Source: Catellatospora methionotrophica
GTDB lineage: Bacteria; Actinomycetota; Actinomycetes; Mycobacteriales; Micromonosporaceae
Assembly (NCBI RefSeq): GCF_011297335.1
Contig: NZ_JAAOTJ010000008.1
Location: 186,001-250,000, forward strand
Direction of reading: 5' to 3'
Length of the DNA stretch: 64,000 nucleotides
The notes below the pieces were generated by a model, which worked only from the letters and a program-made list of their open reading frames with translations, was not told where the DNA came from and searched no databases. Below, in pieces: positions 44,800 through 53,195 of this stretch (positions within the stretch are counted from its first letter, which is position 1; each line of letters opens with the position of its first letter). Both the position numbers and the translations under genes were made by a program.

Positions 44800-45225
44800 A
44801 TGCCTGAAAAACGCACACAGGAACGGCTGACCGTTGACCTGGCCGGCCTACGCGAAGTCCGCGCCGACCTGAGCCACGATACGGAAGCAGGCCTGCGGCC
44901 GGGGCTGATCGCAGCACAACATCGGCTGGCTTGGGGAGCACGCTTCTGTCTCGCCCTGCAGTCTGCAGAAGGGCTGGCTGCGCGGGTATCTGTCAACGAC
45001 GTCCTTGTACAGCACCGCCAAAACAGTGAGTATCAATTACGGATCGCCGAAGGCTTGGTGCTTGCGCTTGAGCGCATCGTAGAGAACTACGCAAATGCAG
45101 ATAATCGTGCGGCTGCTCGGATCAACGAGGTTGAGACCGAGCTCACAAGGGCAATTACACAGCTCGAGAAGGCCGCAACGGCTCAGAAAAACCCATCCTC
45201 TCAAGCGCATGGGATGCTGTCGTGA
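44800..45225 (+). CDS. Small helical protein with YxxxD motif, ESX-substrate-like
   Basis: A 141-residue mostly helical protein. It holds ENYANAD (Tyr97, Asp101; YxxxD), the shape of a type VII secretion signal, after a long helix, and an AWGAR turn near residue 45, reminiscent of WXG100-type proteins. Good ribosome-binding site GGGGAGGG. GTG of the next gene overlaps its stop. Lower GC than the surroundings and one TTA codon at 45037. Homology was not searched. Confidence 0.6.
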   Translation: MPEKRTQERLTVDLAGLREVRADLSHDTEAGLRPGLIAAQHRLAWGARFCLALQSAEGLAARVSVNDVLVQHRQNSEYQLRIAEGLVLALERIVENYANADNRAAARINEVETELTRAITQLEKAATAQKNPSSQAHGMLS

Positions 45226-46481
45226 GCGCCAGACCGATCGGCGTGCTTCGAGATGAAGGCGGCTACGTCGCGAGACCGCAGGACGCGCTCGAACAGTGGC
45301 CCACACAAGGACAGACAAATTGGGTATCCGTCGACCCTCCCCGAGCGTGGGACATGCTCCGCAATGAGGACGATGCGCGTGGATGGGAGCAGGTCAAAGC
45401 ACTCAGGGCAATGGCTAGTTTATTGATGGCGCAAGCCGAAAAGTTGTCCAAGCAGCGCGAAGCACTGGCTCAGATGTGGCCTGCGGACCACAGTCCTGCA
45501 GCTTCCGTGGCTCTCAGACAGATTGACAGCCTCATCGCTTGGATGCGTCAGGACAGTGAGGTAGCCATCCAAAATGCACTGGCTATCGACGGAATTATGG
45601 CTGCGACGGCGAAGGCTAAACGTGAGGTGCACGCGGTAGTTGAGGACTGGGAACTGACCACGGAAGACGGCGGCCCTGAATGGTGGGATCGTGAAGCCGC
45701 GCGGCTCAGCTACGTCACCGAGCAGACGATGAACGCAACCGAACGCGCCATTCGCGACCATCGGGCCACGATCGTAATGCCAGCAACGCTGCTGTTCCGC
45801 GAGCCGATGACCATGCTTGGAGGACCGGGCCCTGGGGACAGTCCACAACCTCCGAGTGGCGGTGGTCCGCGACCCGCCCGTGTCGCCGCTGGCGGTATAG
45901 GCACCCCGGTCGTTCCACCGACATTGCCGGGATACCCTCCGTTGATAACGGACCCATCGGGTGCCCCCTCTCCGGACCTGCAAGGATCTTTGCCTCCAGT
46001 TCCAGCGTCGCCTGGGCAGCCAGTATCGATGCTTCCTATCGCGCCGGGCAACCCGTACGCCCCGTATGGCGGCGCGTACGTCCTACCAGGGCCAGGCGTG
46101 GGAACAAGCGGCTACGTTGTTGCGCTTCCGAAACCCGGCTCGGGCAATGCAGCAACGATCACGACGCCTGTTCGCGGAACGAACTTGAGCAGCCCTGGGC
46201 TGATGCCCCTACCCATGGGCGGACTTGGCGCACAGCCTGGTCGCGGAGGTGCTGGTTCGGCAAGTCGACGCAACGGAGATACGCGCTGGGAGGTGGCTAA
46301 CGGCGTCCCGCCGATCATTAAACCGGCCGATGAGGCTCTACCCACAGGATCATCGCCGGAGCAGGTCGAGGACGGCTTTAGACAATGGTTTACGCAAACC
46401 GCGATGCCCTGGAGGACCGAGCCGACGTCAAGCGAGCCGGCACCCATCGTCAGAATCCGCCGAGGGAACCCAGCACCATGA
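45222..46481 (+). CDS. PPE/ESX-like secreted protein with proline-rich tail
   Basis: A 419-residue protein. The N-terminal about 190 residues are helical with WPADHSPAAS and ATAKAKREV segments; residues about 205-370 are a glycine/proline-rich tail. No signal peptide, consistent with type VII export. GTG start overlaps the previous gene; the stop overlaps the mycosin start (ATGA). One TTA codon at 45420. Function unknown. Confidence 0.6.
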   Translation: MSARPIGVLRDEGGYVARPQDALEQWPTQGQTNWVSVDPPRAWDMLRNEDDARGWEQVKALRAMASLLMAQAEKLSKQREALAQMWPADHSPAASVALRQIDSLIAWMRQDSEVAIQNALAIDGIMAATAKAKREVHAVVEDWELTTEDGGPEWWDREAARLSYVTEQTMNATERAIRDHRATIVMPATLLFREPMTMLGGPGPGDSPQPPSGGGPRPARVAAGGIGTPVVPPTLPGYPPLITDPSGAPSPDLQGSLPPVPASPGQPVSMLPIAPGNPYAPYGGAYVLPGPGVGTSGYVVALPKPGSGNAATITTPVRGTNLSSPGLMPLPMGGLGAQPGRGGAGSASRRNGDTRWEVANGVPPIIKPADEALPTGSSPEQVEDGFRQWFTQTAMPWRTEPTSSEPAPIVRIRRGNPAP

Positions 46482-47545
46482 GGATGACCCTTGGCATTCG
46501 CCGAGCAATTACAACTCTTCTCCTGATCACGGTTGCGACCGGAAACCCCGTCGCTGCATACGGGGTAGATCAAATTGAAGATGGTCAATGGTTTCATGCA
46601 TTCTTGCATTCCAAGGAGGCACAGGCGACCTCACGCGGAGCGGGCGTGACTGTCGCCGTTCTGGACTCAGGTGTAGACGCGACGCACCCAGACCTGAGTG
46701 GCTCCGTGCTCCCCGGCAAGGATTTTGTCAAGGCCGATGGTGACGGGCGAGTTGATGCCGCCGGGCATGGCACTGCCATGGCTGGCCTAATCGTGGCGCA
46801 TGGTCGGGTTGCAGGTATCGCACCGGACGCCAAAATTCTTCCCGTGCGCTTTACAGAGTTCGAGCCGGGTGAGTCAACCCAATTAGTCAAGGCGATTCGC
46901 TGGGCCACAGCGCAGAAGGCCGATGTCATCTCGATCTCCATCGGCATGGCGCGTGACGATCCCGAAATGCGAAAGGCGGTGCGGGAGGCTACTGACGAAG
47001 GCATCATAGTCGTTGCTTCCGCAGGCAACACGCCAGTAGCGAAGGCAGTCGAGTATCCAGCCGCCTACCCTGACGTCCTCGCTGTGGGATGTATCGATAA
47101 AAATGGCGATCACGCTGCGATATCAGTAAAAAGTTCCCGAATTGACATTGTTGCACCATGTGTAGGAGTAACCAGCGCCAACACGAACCATGCCTGGTCC
47201 ATAGGTACTGGAACCTCAAGCGCCACAGCAATAGTGGCTGGTGCAGTAGCTCTGGTGCAAGCAGCCTTTCCTGGAATATCCGGCTCCGAGGTAAGGCACC
47301 GTTTGACCGCGACTGCCGTTGACAAGGGACCAGTTGGCCATGATGTGCAGTACGGCTTTGGCGTAGTCGATCTCGTTGGCGCACTGACGGCGGACGTGCC
47401 GCCACTCGTATCTGCTTCTGCGACTGTTAGCCCACCTGCCGATCCATCGCCTGACGGCTCCAGCCCCTTGCTGTGGGCACTCGGTGCGGTCCTCGTGATC
47501 GGCGCTCTGGCACTTATCGTCGTCAGATCACGGAGGCGTGGGTGA
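46478..47545 (+). CDS. Mycosin-like S8 serine protease
   Basis: A 355-residue subtilisin-family protease with a signal peptide (MRMTLGIRRAITTLLLITV, Ala-rich site about 28), catalytic Asp63 (VLDSGVDATHPDL), His97 (GHGTAMAGLI), oxyanion Asn184 (SAGNTP), Ser247 (GTGTSSAT), a proline-rich spacer and a C-terminal membrane anchor (about 331-350) with basic tail. This is the mycosin (MycP) layout of type VII secretion systems. TTA codon at 46883. No EccB/C/D/E gene lies in the window. Confidence 0.88.
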   Translation: MRMTLGIRRAITTLLLITVATGNPVAAYGVDQIEDGQWFHAFLHSKEAQATSRGAGVTVAVLDSGVDATHPDLSGSVLPGKDFVKADGDGRVDAAGHGTAMAGLIVAHGRVAGIAPDAKILPVRFTEFEPGESTQLVKAIRWATAQKADVISISIGMARDDPEMRKAVREATDEGIIVVASAGNTPVAKAVEYPAAYPDVLAVGCIDKNGDHAAISVKSSRIDIVAPCVGVTSANTNHAWSIGTGTSSATAIVAGAVALVQAAFPGISGSEVRHRLTATAVDKGPVGHDVQYGFGVVDLVGALTADVPPLVSASATVSPPADPSPDGSSPLLWALGAVLVIGALALIVVRSRRRG

Positions 47546-48526
47546 GCGGCCTGCGAGCATCGCGTTGCCGAGTGGTGTGAGGGTGTGCAGGACGGTGTTG
47601 CGGTCGCGGAGGCTGTGCACCAAGCCCGCTTCGCGAAGCACCGCCACGTGCTGACTCGCGGCCGCCGCCGACACGTCGAGCCGCCGGGCGAGCCCTGTCG
47701 TCGTGCTCCCGTCGGCCAGCAGTTCGACGACCGCCGCCCGCGTACGCCCCAGCAACGCCGCCAACGCCTCCGGGCTGCGTACGACGGCGGCTCTTGCCTC
47801 GTGGTGGACCGAGTACACCAGCACCGGCGGCAGTTCCGGGTCGAACAGGCACACCGGCTTGCTCGGCGTCTTGAAGTACGACGGAACCAGCTGCAGGCCA
47901 CGCCCTTCGAGGTGCACGTCCCGGTTCGACGGGTATTCGGAGATCTCCAGCACGCTGCCGTCGAACCGTACCGTCGGGTGAATGGTGTTGAGCAGCCCTT
48001 CGGTCCCGGCGTCGAGCATGGTGCGGGCGCGCAGCCCACGGTCGGCGTCGACGGCGGTGCGCACCCGGTCCCACATGGGCGCGATGGCCGTCTCGTGGTA
48101 CCGGCTGATGGCGGTGCCGAGTTCTCCCAGGGCACGCGTCGCCCCGCCACCGACGTCGTCGACGTTGCCCGCCAGGGAACCCTGCGCATCGCCGAGGGCG
48201 TTGATCTCCTTGCGGAGCCGGTCCTTGGGCGTGGACAGCACGGCTTCGAGCCCGGGGGCGATGCCTGCGGCAGCCTCGGGCGGGGTGAGGAAGTCGGGGA
48301 AGTAACCGACCGGCGGGTTGAGCGCGAGCAGCAGCCCGACCTGGTCGCGCAGCGCGCCGCCGGGCTTCAGGTCGCTGATCATGCGGTTCTTCCAGCCGCC
48401 CAGCAGTGGATCGGTGCCGCGGTATCGCAGCAGGTGGATGCTGAGCGCGAGTTCCCACATCGGGTCCGGTGTCGACGAGATCCGGGTACGGACCAGGTCG
48501 GCACTGGTGAAGTGGATACGCAGCAT
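47528..48526 (-). CDS. ArsR-type winged-helix transcriptional regulator, long form
   Basis: A 332-residue protein with a C-terminal ArsR/GntR-like helix-turn-helix (LLADGSTTTGLARRLDVSAAAASQHVAVLREAGLVH). The N-terminal 240 residues are a family of unknown ligand-binding function found in actinobacterial ArsR-type regulators. CGGAGAG precedes ATG 48526. Convergent with the mycosin gene (18 bp overlap). Confidence 0.8.
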   Translation of the reverse strand: MLRIHFTSADLVRTRISSTPDPMWELALSIHLLRYRGTDPLLGGWKNRMISDLKPGGALRDQVGLLLALNPPVGYFPDFLTPPEAAAGIAPGLEAVLSTPKDRLRKEINALGDAQGSLAGNVDDVGGGATRALGELGTAISRYHETAIAPMWDRVRTAVDADRGLRARTMLDAGTEGLLNTIHPTVRFDGSVLEISEYPSNRDVHLEGRGLQLVPSYFKTPSKPVCLFDPELPPVLVYSVHHEARAAVVRSPEALAALLGRTRAAVVELLADGSTTTGLARRLDVSAAAASQHVAVLREAGLVHSLRDRNTVLHTLTPLGNAMLAGRSPTPP

Positions 48527-48771
48527 GAGCTCTCCGGGCTAGGGGTCCGCGCTGACTCTACCGGCCGAGGTGACCTGGGTCTTTAAGTCACAGCCGAAAG
48601 ACGTAGACCCTTCGCCATTCGGTGGATGATCCTTGGCGCAGCCTGGGGAACCGAGGCGGCGCCTCTTCGGAGGGGCGAACTCGGCCGTACGGGGGCGTAC
48701 GGGGCGATGCGGTAGCGGCTGGTCGGTCTGCCGGAGGCAGGTCGACCGGCCGCTCCGTACGCGGGCGGAGG

Positions 48772-49812
48772 CTACGGAACCCCAGCTTGAAGCCACAGCG
48801 CGATGCGGTGATCCTCGTCGGCTACATATACGGGTGCGCCGTCGCGTTCGGAGACGCCTTCGACGTGGTGCAGTGGTGCCAGGTCGGCGATCAGGGCCGG
48901 GGCGACCAGCGCGGGGCCGGTGCCGCCGGGCAGCTCGAAGCGCAGGTGGCGGCAGGTCGCGTCGCGGGCGTCGGGGTGCTGCTCCAGCAGGATGGATCCC
49001 TTGTCGAGGGCGTCGATCGAGCCGACCACGACGTCGTAGGCGCCGTCCGCACGGGCCGCGAGGGCGCGTACGCCGAGCGGGCCGGGGCCGATGCCGGTGA
49101 GGGCGTACACCCCGGCGACGCCGAGGGTTTCCGCGCCGCTGAACAGGCCGGGCACGCCGGTGAGTTCGACGAGGATCGGCTCGCCGAGCGCGGTGACGGG
49201 CCAGCGGAGTCCGGCGAGCAGCGTGCCGCGGGCGGTGAAGGCAGCGCCTTCGATGTTGACGGGGTGGTCGCCGGCGGCGAGCTGGCTGATCCAGCGTTTG
49301 CCTTTGGCGGTGCCGCGGCGTACGGCCTCGCCGACGAACCCGGCGTGCACGACGTCGCGGACGGGTTCGGGGGCGGCGGGGTGCCCGATGGCGGCGAGCG
49401 CGGCCAGGGCGTCGTTGACGGCGCGGTGCAGCGCGAACCGGTGCCTGATGATCTGCAACCGGGGCGTGGCCGACTCGCGGAAGCGGGCCACGAAGGCGCG
49501 TTTGGGCTGCAGCGGGCCGGCTTTGGAACCGAAGTGCGAGCCGAGCACGTAGACCCAGCCGTCGAGCCGGGCCAGCGCCTCGGCGTCCTCGGTGCGGCCC
49601 TCGTGGTCGCCCGCGGTCGCCTTGACGTGCTCGGCCCGCCAGCCGCCGTCGGGCTGTTCGACGAGCAGTGCCAGGCACTGCTCGACCGGGCCCTCGTCGA
49701 GGACGGTCCAGTAGGCCCGGCGTGCGCCCAGCTCGGCCAGCAGATCTTCATCGTGTACGGGCAGCAGGTCGCTCGCCTCGTTGCCTGCCGCGGACAGCTC
49801 CACCAGTCGCAT
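48772..49812 (-). CDS. Conserved hypothetical protein
   Basis: A 346-residue protein that I do not recognise with certainty. LDGWVYVLGSHFGSKAGPLQPKRAF and PALVAPALIADLAPLHHVEG hint at the DUF3616-type beta-propeller-like family. No signal peptide. It follows manC by 33 bp on the same strand and may be cotranscribed. Confidence 0.6.
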   Translation of the reverse strand: MRLVELSAAGNEASDLLPVHDEDLLAELGARRAYWTVLDEGPVEQCLALLVEQPDGGWRAEHVKATAGDHEGRTEDAEALARLDGWVYVLGSHFGSKAGPLQPKRAFVARFRESATPRLQIIRHRFALHRAVNDALAALAAIGHPAAPEPVRDVVHAGFVGEAVRRGTAKGKRWISQLAAGDHPVNIEGAAFTARGTLLAGLRWPVTALGEPILVELTGVPGLFSGAETLGVAGVYALTGIGPGPLGVRALAARADGAYDVVVGSIDALDKGSILLEQHPDARDATCRHLRFELPGGTGPALVAPALIADLAPLHHVEGVSERDGAPVYVADEDHRIALWLQAGVP

Positions 49813-49845
49813 GAAGATCAGCGTAGGCAGTCGAGGCGAGCGCCG

Positions 49846-50946
49846 TCAGATGCGGCTGTCGCCGCGCTCCTTGAGCTCGTCGACGAGCTTCTTGACGTCC
49901 TGGGCCCGGTCGCGGGGGCAGACCAGCACCGCGTCGGGGGTGTCGACGACGATCACGTCGTGCATGCCGAGCGCGGCGACGAGGCGGCCGGACTGCGGCA
50001 CGACGACGGTGCCGGTGGAGTCGTGCAGCAGCACCTCGGGCTTGCCGCCGTCGAGGGTGGCGCTGTCGCCGACGATGACGTTGCCGTTGTCGTCGGCGGG
50101 CAGCACGTCGCCGAGGGTGTGGAAGTCGCCGACGTCGTTCCAGCCGAAGTCGCCGGGCACGGTCGCGACGAGCCCGGCCGCGGCCGCGCCTTCCATGACC
50201 GCGTAGTCGACGGAGATCTTGGGCAGGGTCGGCCAGATCTCGCCGAGCACCCGGTCGCGGTCGTCGGTGTCCCAGGCGGCGGCGATGCGGAGCAGGCCGT
50301 CGTGCAGCTCGGGCTGCTGGCGGTGCAGTTCCTTGAGGAAGACGTCGACGCGCCAGACGAACATGCTGGCGTTCCACAGGTAGCGGCCGGACCGCACGTA
50401 CTCGGTCGCGACGTCCAGGGAGGGCTTCTCCTTGAACTCGTCGACGGTGCGGATCGGGCCGTCGACGGTCTTGCCGCACTGCAGGTAGCCGTAGCCGGTC
50501 TCGGGGTGGGTCGGGGTGATGCCGACGGTCATGAGCAGGCCGCGGCGGGCGCCGGCCTCGGCGTCGCGCAGCACTTCGACGAAGCGGGCGCCGTCGCGGA
50601 CCAGGTGGTCGGCGGCGAACGAGCCCATCACGGCCTCGGGGTCGCGCTGGGCGATGACCGCGGCGGCCAGGCCGATGGCGGCGCAGGAGTCGCGCGGGCT
50701 GGGCTCGATGAGGATGTTGGACTCGGGCAGGTCGGGCAGCTGCCGCGCGATCCCTGGCGCGTGGGCGACTCCCGTCACCACGTACGTGTCGCCGAGCGCC
50801 GCCACGGAGGCGAGCCGGGCCACGGTCGCCTGGATGAGGGTCTCAGCGGTGCCGGTCAGGGGGTGCAGGAACTTCGGGTTCGTGGCGCGCGACAGCGGCC
50901 AGAGACGGGTTCCACTTCCACCTGCGGGAATGACGGCGTGCAGCAT
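49846..50946 (-). CDS. manC: Mannose-1-phosphate guanylyltransferase
   Basis: A 366-residue GDP-mannose pyrophosphorylase: signature VIPAGGSGTRLWPLSRATNPKF, KPSLDVA, and FGWNDVGDF. Makes GDP-mannose from mannose-1-P and GTP, downstream of ManA/ManB coded at 12-17 kb. ATG 50946 chosen by family; a longer upstream frame lacks support. Confidence 0.95.
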   Translation of the reverse strand: MLHAVIPAGGSGTRLWPLSRATNPKFLHPLTGTAETLIQATVARLASVAALGDTYVVTGVAHAPGIARQLPDLPESNILIEPSPRDSCAAIGLAAAVIAQRDPEAVMGSFAADHLVRDGARFVEVLRDAEAGARRGLLMTVGITPTHPETGYGYLQCGKTVDGPIRTVDEFKEKPSLDVATEYVRSGRYLWNASMFVWRVDVFLKELHRQQPELHDGLLRIAAAWDTDDRDRVLGEIWPTLPKISVDYAVMEGAAAAGLVATVPGDFGWNDVGDFHTLGDVLPADDNGNVIVGDSATLDGGKPEVLLHDSTGTVVVPQSGRLVAALGMHDVIVVDTPDAVLVCPRDRAQDVKKLVDELKERGDSRI

Positions 50947-51038
50947 CCGCCCATTCTGCCTGACAGATGCGACCATTCGACGCACCCCGCCCGTGACGCC
51001 AGCCGCATTCGCCTGCTAGTGAGCGGGGTGCGGCCTGG

Positions 51039-52187
51039 TCAGCGCTGGTGGCGGATCGAGCGCTGCCAGGCGCTGACGTGCGCGTCGGCGCTGGAACTCC
51101 AGCTGAACTCCTTCGCCCGGGACAGCCCGGCGGCGGCCAGCGCGCAGCGGCGCGGCTCGTCGTCGAGCAGGATCGCGAGGTCCTTGGCGATGTGGTCGGC
51201 GTCCTGGCCGGTGTAGGCGACCGCGTCGCCGCCGACCTCGGGCAGCGACAGCCGGGGCGTGGTCAGCACCGGCGCGCCGCAGGCCATGGCCTCAAGGATC
51301 GGCAGGCCGAAGCCTTCGCCATGGCTCGGGTACGCGCACAGGACGGCGCCGCCGAGGAATCCGGGCAGGTCCGCGTACCGCAGATAGCCGGGGCGCAGCA
51401 ACCGCAGGTGGGCGGGTACTTCCGCGGCCACCCGGTCGATCTCGTCGTCGTGGCCCTGGCCACCGGCGAGCACCAGCGCGGGCGGGTCGACCCGGTCACG
51501 GACCGCCGCCATCCAGCCGCGGATCAGGTTCGGGACGTTCTTGCGGGGCTCCTTCGCGCCCAGGAACGCGATGTAGGTCTGGTCGCCGAGCCCCAGCCGG
51601 GACCGCACGCGGGCCTTCTCCTCCTCGCCGGGCACGTGGAAGGCGGTGTGGTCGACGCCGTGGTAGGCCACGTCGATGCGGGTCGGGTCGGCGTCGAGCA
51701 GCCGGATCAGCTCGTCGCGGGTCGCCTTGCTGGGCACGATGACCCGCTCGGCCCGGCGCAGCGAGGTCTTGATCGCGGAGCGGAAGAAGGTGCCGCGGGA
51801 CTTCTCGTAATGCTCGGGCTCGGTGAAGAACGTCGCGTCGTGCACGGTCACCGTCACCGGGCAGCCGGCCCGCAGCGGGCAGGTGTAGAACGGCGAGTGC
51901 AGCACCTGCGCGCCGACCTGCTGGGCGAGCAGCGGCAGGCCGGTCTGCTCCCAGGCGAGCCGGGCCGGGCGGTGGGCCACCGCGGCGGGGGCGGCGACGA
52001 CCTGCGCGTGCGGCAGGGTGCGGGCGTATCGCTCCTGGTCGGTGCGCTGGGAGACCACTACCAGGTCGATGTCGGAATGGTCGGCGAGGGCGCCGAGCAG
52101 GCCGTCGAGATACCTACCGACGCCACCGCGGTCAGCGGGGACGCTGGTGGCGTCGACAAGCACCCGGGGAGAGCGAGCGATCGTCAC
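51039..52187 (-). CDS. GT4-family glycosyltransferase
   Basis: A 382-residue GT-B glycosyltransferase (family GT4, mannosyltransferase-like): N-terminal VDATSVPADRGGVGRYLDGLL, C-terminal nucleotide-sugar region FLGAKEPRKNVPNLIRGW and YPSHGEGFGLPILEAMACGAPVLTT. GTG 52187 has AAGGAG 8 nt upstream. Upstream of manC on the same strand, so GDP-mannose is a plausible donor. Confidence 0.9.
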   Translation of the reverse strand: MTIARSPRVLVDATSVPADRGGVGRYLDGLLGALADHSDIDLVVVSQRTDQERYARTLPHAQVVAAPAAVAHRPARLAWEQTGLPLLAQQVGAQVLHSPFYTCPLRAGCPVTVTVHDATFFTEPEHYEKSRGTFFRSAIKTSLRRAERVIVPSKATRDELIRLLDADPTRIDVAYHGVDHTAFHVPGEEEKARVRSRLGLGDQTYIAFLGAKEPRKNVPNLIRGWMAAVRDRVDPPALVLAGGQGHDDEIDRVAAEVPAHLRLLRPGYLRYADLPGFLGGAVLCAYPSHGEGFGLPILEAMACGAPVLTTPRLSLPEVGGDAVAYTGQDADHIAKDLAILLDDEPRRCALAAAGLSRAKEFSWSSSADAHVSAWQRSIRHQR

Positions 52188-52332
52188 GGTGAACACTCCT
52201 TGTGGGGGTGTGCAGCGCAGCCCAGCCGACCGCCGCTCTGCGGTTGTGAGACTGTGCGCTGTTTCACAGCAGTCACGCTTCAGACTACGCCCGACATGCC
52301 CCATGGCAAGGTCCACGACGCGGCAGTGTCGG

Positions 52333-52347
52333 TAGCCTGACCACGTG
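52333..52347 (+). promoter_or_regulatory. -10 element of a probable leaderless transcript
   Basis: TAGCCT (52333-52338) lies 6 nt before GTG 52345, the same hexamer as the ahcY -10. Weak -35. Confidence 0.4.
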
Positions 52348-53058
52348 TCCACTATCGGTCAGCTCTTCGCCGCGACGGTCGCCACCGATCCGGCAAAACC
52401 CCTTCTCACCTGGTACGACGACGCGACGGGTGAGCGCACCGAGCTCTCCGGCGCGACGCTGGCCAACTGGGTGTCCAAGACGGCGAACCTGCTCGTCGAC
52501 GGGTGCGGGCTGGGCCCCGGCGGCGTCGCCTCGATCTCGCTGCCCCCGCACTGGCAGACCGCCTCGATCATGCTGGCCTGTTGGACGGCAGGTCTGGCCG
52601 TGTCGCACAGCGCGGACGTGCCCGCCGACGTCGCCTTCGTCGAGCCGGAGGCCGCCGCGTCCGCCCCCGACACGTACGCCGTGAGCCTTCACCCGTTCGC
52701 GCTACCGCTGCGCGACCTGCCGCCGGGCGTGTCGGACTGGGTCAGCTCCGCCCGCGCCCACGGCGACTTCTACGGCGGCCCGGCGGCCGACCCCGGCGCG
52801 CCGTCACTGGTCGGGCTGCCCGGCGGCGGTGGTTCGATCACACACGCCGAGCTGGCGGAGCGCTCACTGGCCCGCGCCAAGGAACTGGAGATCGCCAAGG
52901 GCGACCGCGTCCTCATCGACCTCGGTGCCCACCCGCGCCCCCTGGACTGGCTCACCGCCCCCATCGCCGCCGGCGCTTCCCTGGTTCTCTCCCACCGCAC
53001 CGCCCCCGGCATCCTCGAAACCCGCGCCGCCACCGAACGCGCCCGCCTCATCCCGTGA
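52345..53058 (+). CDS. TIGR03089 family protein
   Basis: A 237-residue actinobacterial protein resembling the N-terminal part of an AMP-binding enzyme (TIGQLFAATVATDPAKPLLTWYD, then LPPHWQTASIMLACWTAGL) but lacking the catalytic AMP-binding core. Matches the TIGR03089 family pattern. Probably leaderless. Role unknown. Confidence 0.82.
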   Translation: MSTIGQLFAATVATDPAKPLLTWYDDATGERTELSGATLANWVSKTANLLVDGCGLGPGGVASISLPPHWQTASIMLACWTAGLAVSHSADVPADVAFVEPEAAASAPDTYAVSLHPFALPLRDLPPGVSDWVSSARAHGDFYGGPAADPGAPSLVGLPGGGGSITHAELAERSLARAKELEIAKGDRVLIDLGAHPRPLDWLTAPIAAGASLVLSHRTAPGILETRAATERARLIP

Positions 53059-53076
53059 CCGCACCACCCGTTTTCG

Positions 53077-53141
53077 ATAGACGCTGGCCTATCACATCGA
53101 AAAATCGGCGATCATCTTCGATGTGATAGGCCAGCGTCTAT
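53077..53141. repeat. Inverted repeat, ATAGACGYTGGCCTAT family, copy 3
   Basis: 25-bp perfect arms (53077-53101, 53117-53141), 15-nt loop, with the flanks CCCGTTTT and AAAGCGGGGTGG seen at 34 kb. Lies between the convergent TIGR03089 and acetoacetyl-CoA synthetase genes. Confidence 0.9.
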
Positions 53142-53195
53142 GCAAAGCGGGGTGGCGAGCGCCGGCGCGGCGGCGTTGGCGCCGGCGGGCGGGGG

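Noticed and set aside
48541-48771. Small gene between the ArsR-type regulator and the hypothetical gene
   Set aside because: No reading frame with start signal and plausible protein; nothing recognisable in this 230-bp stretch.
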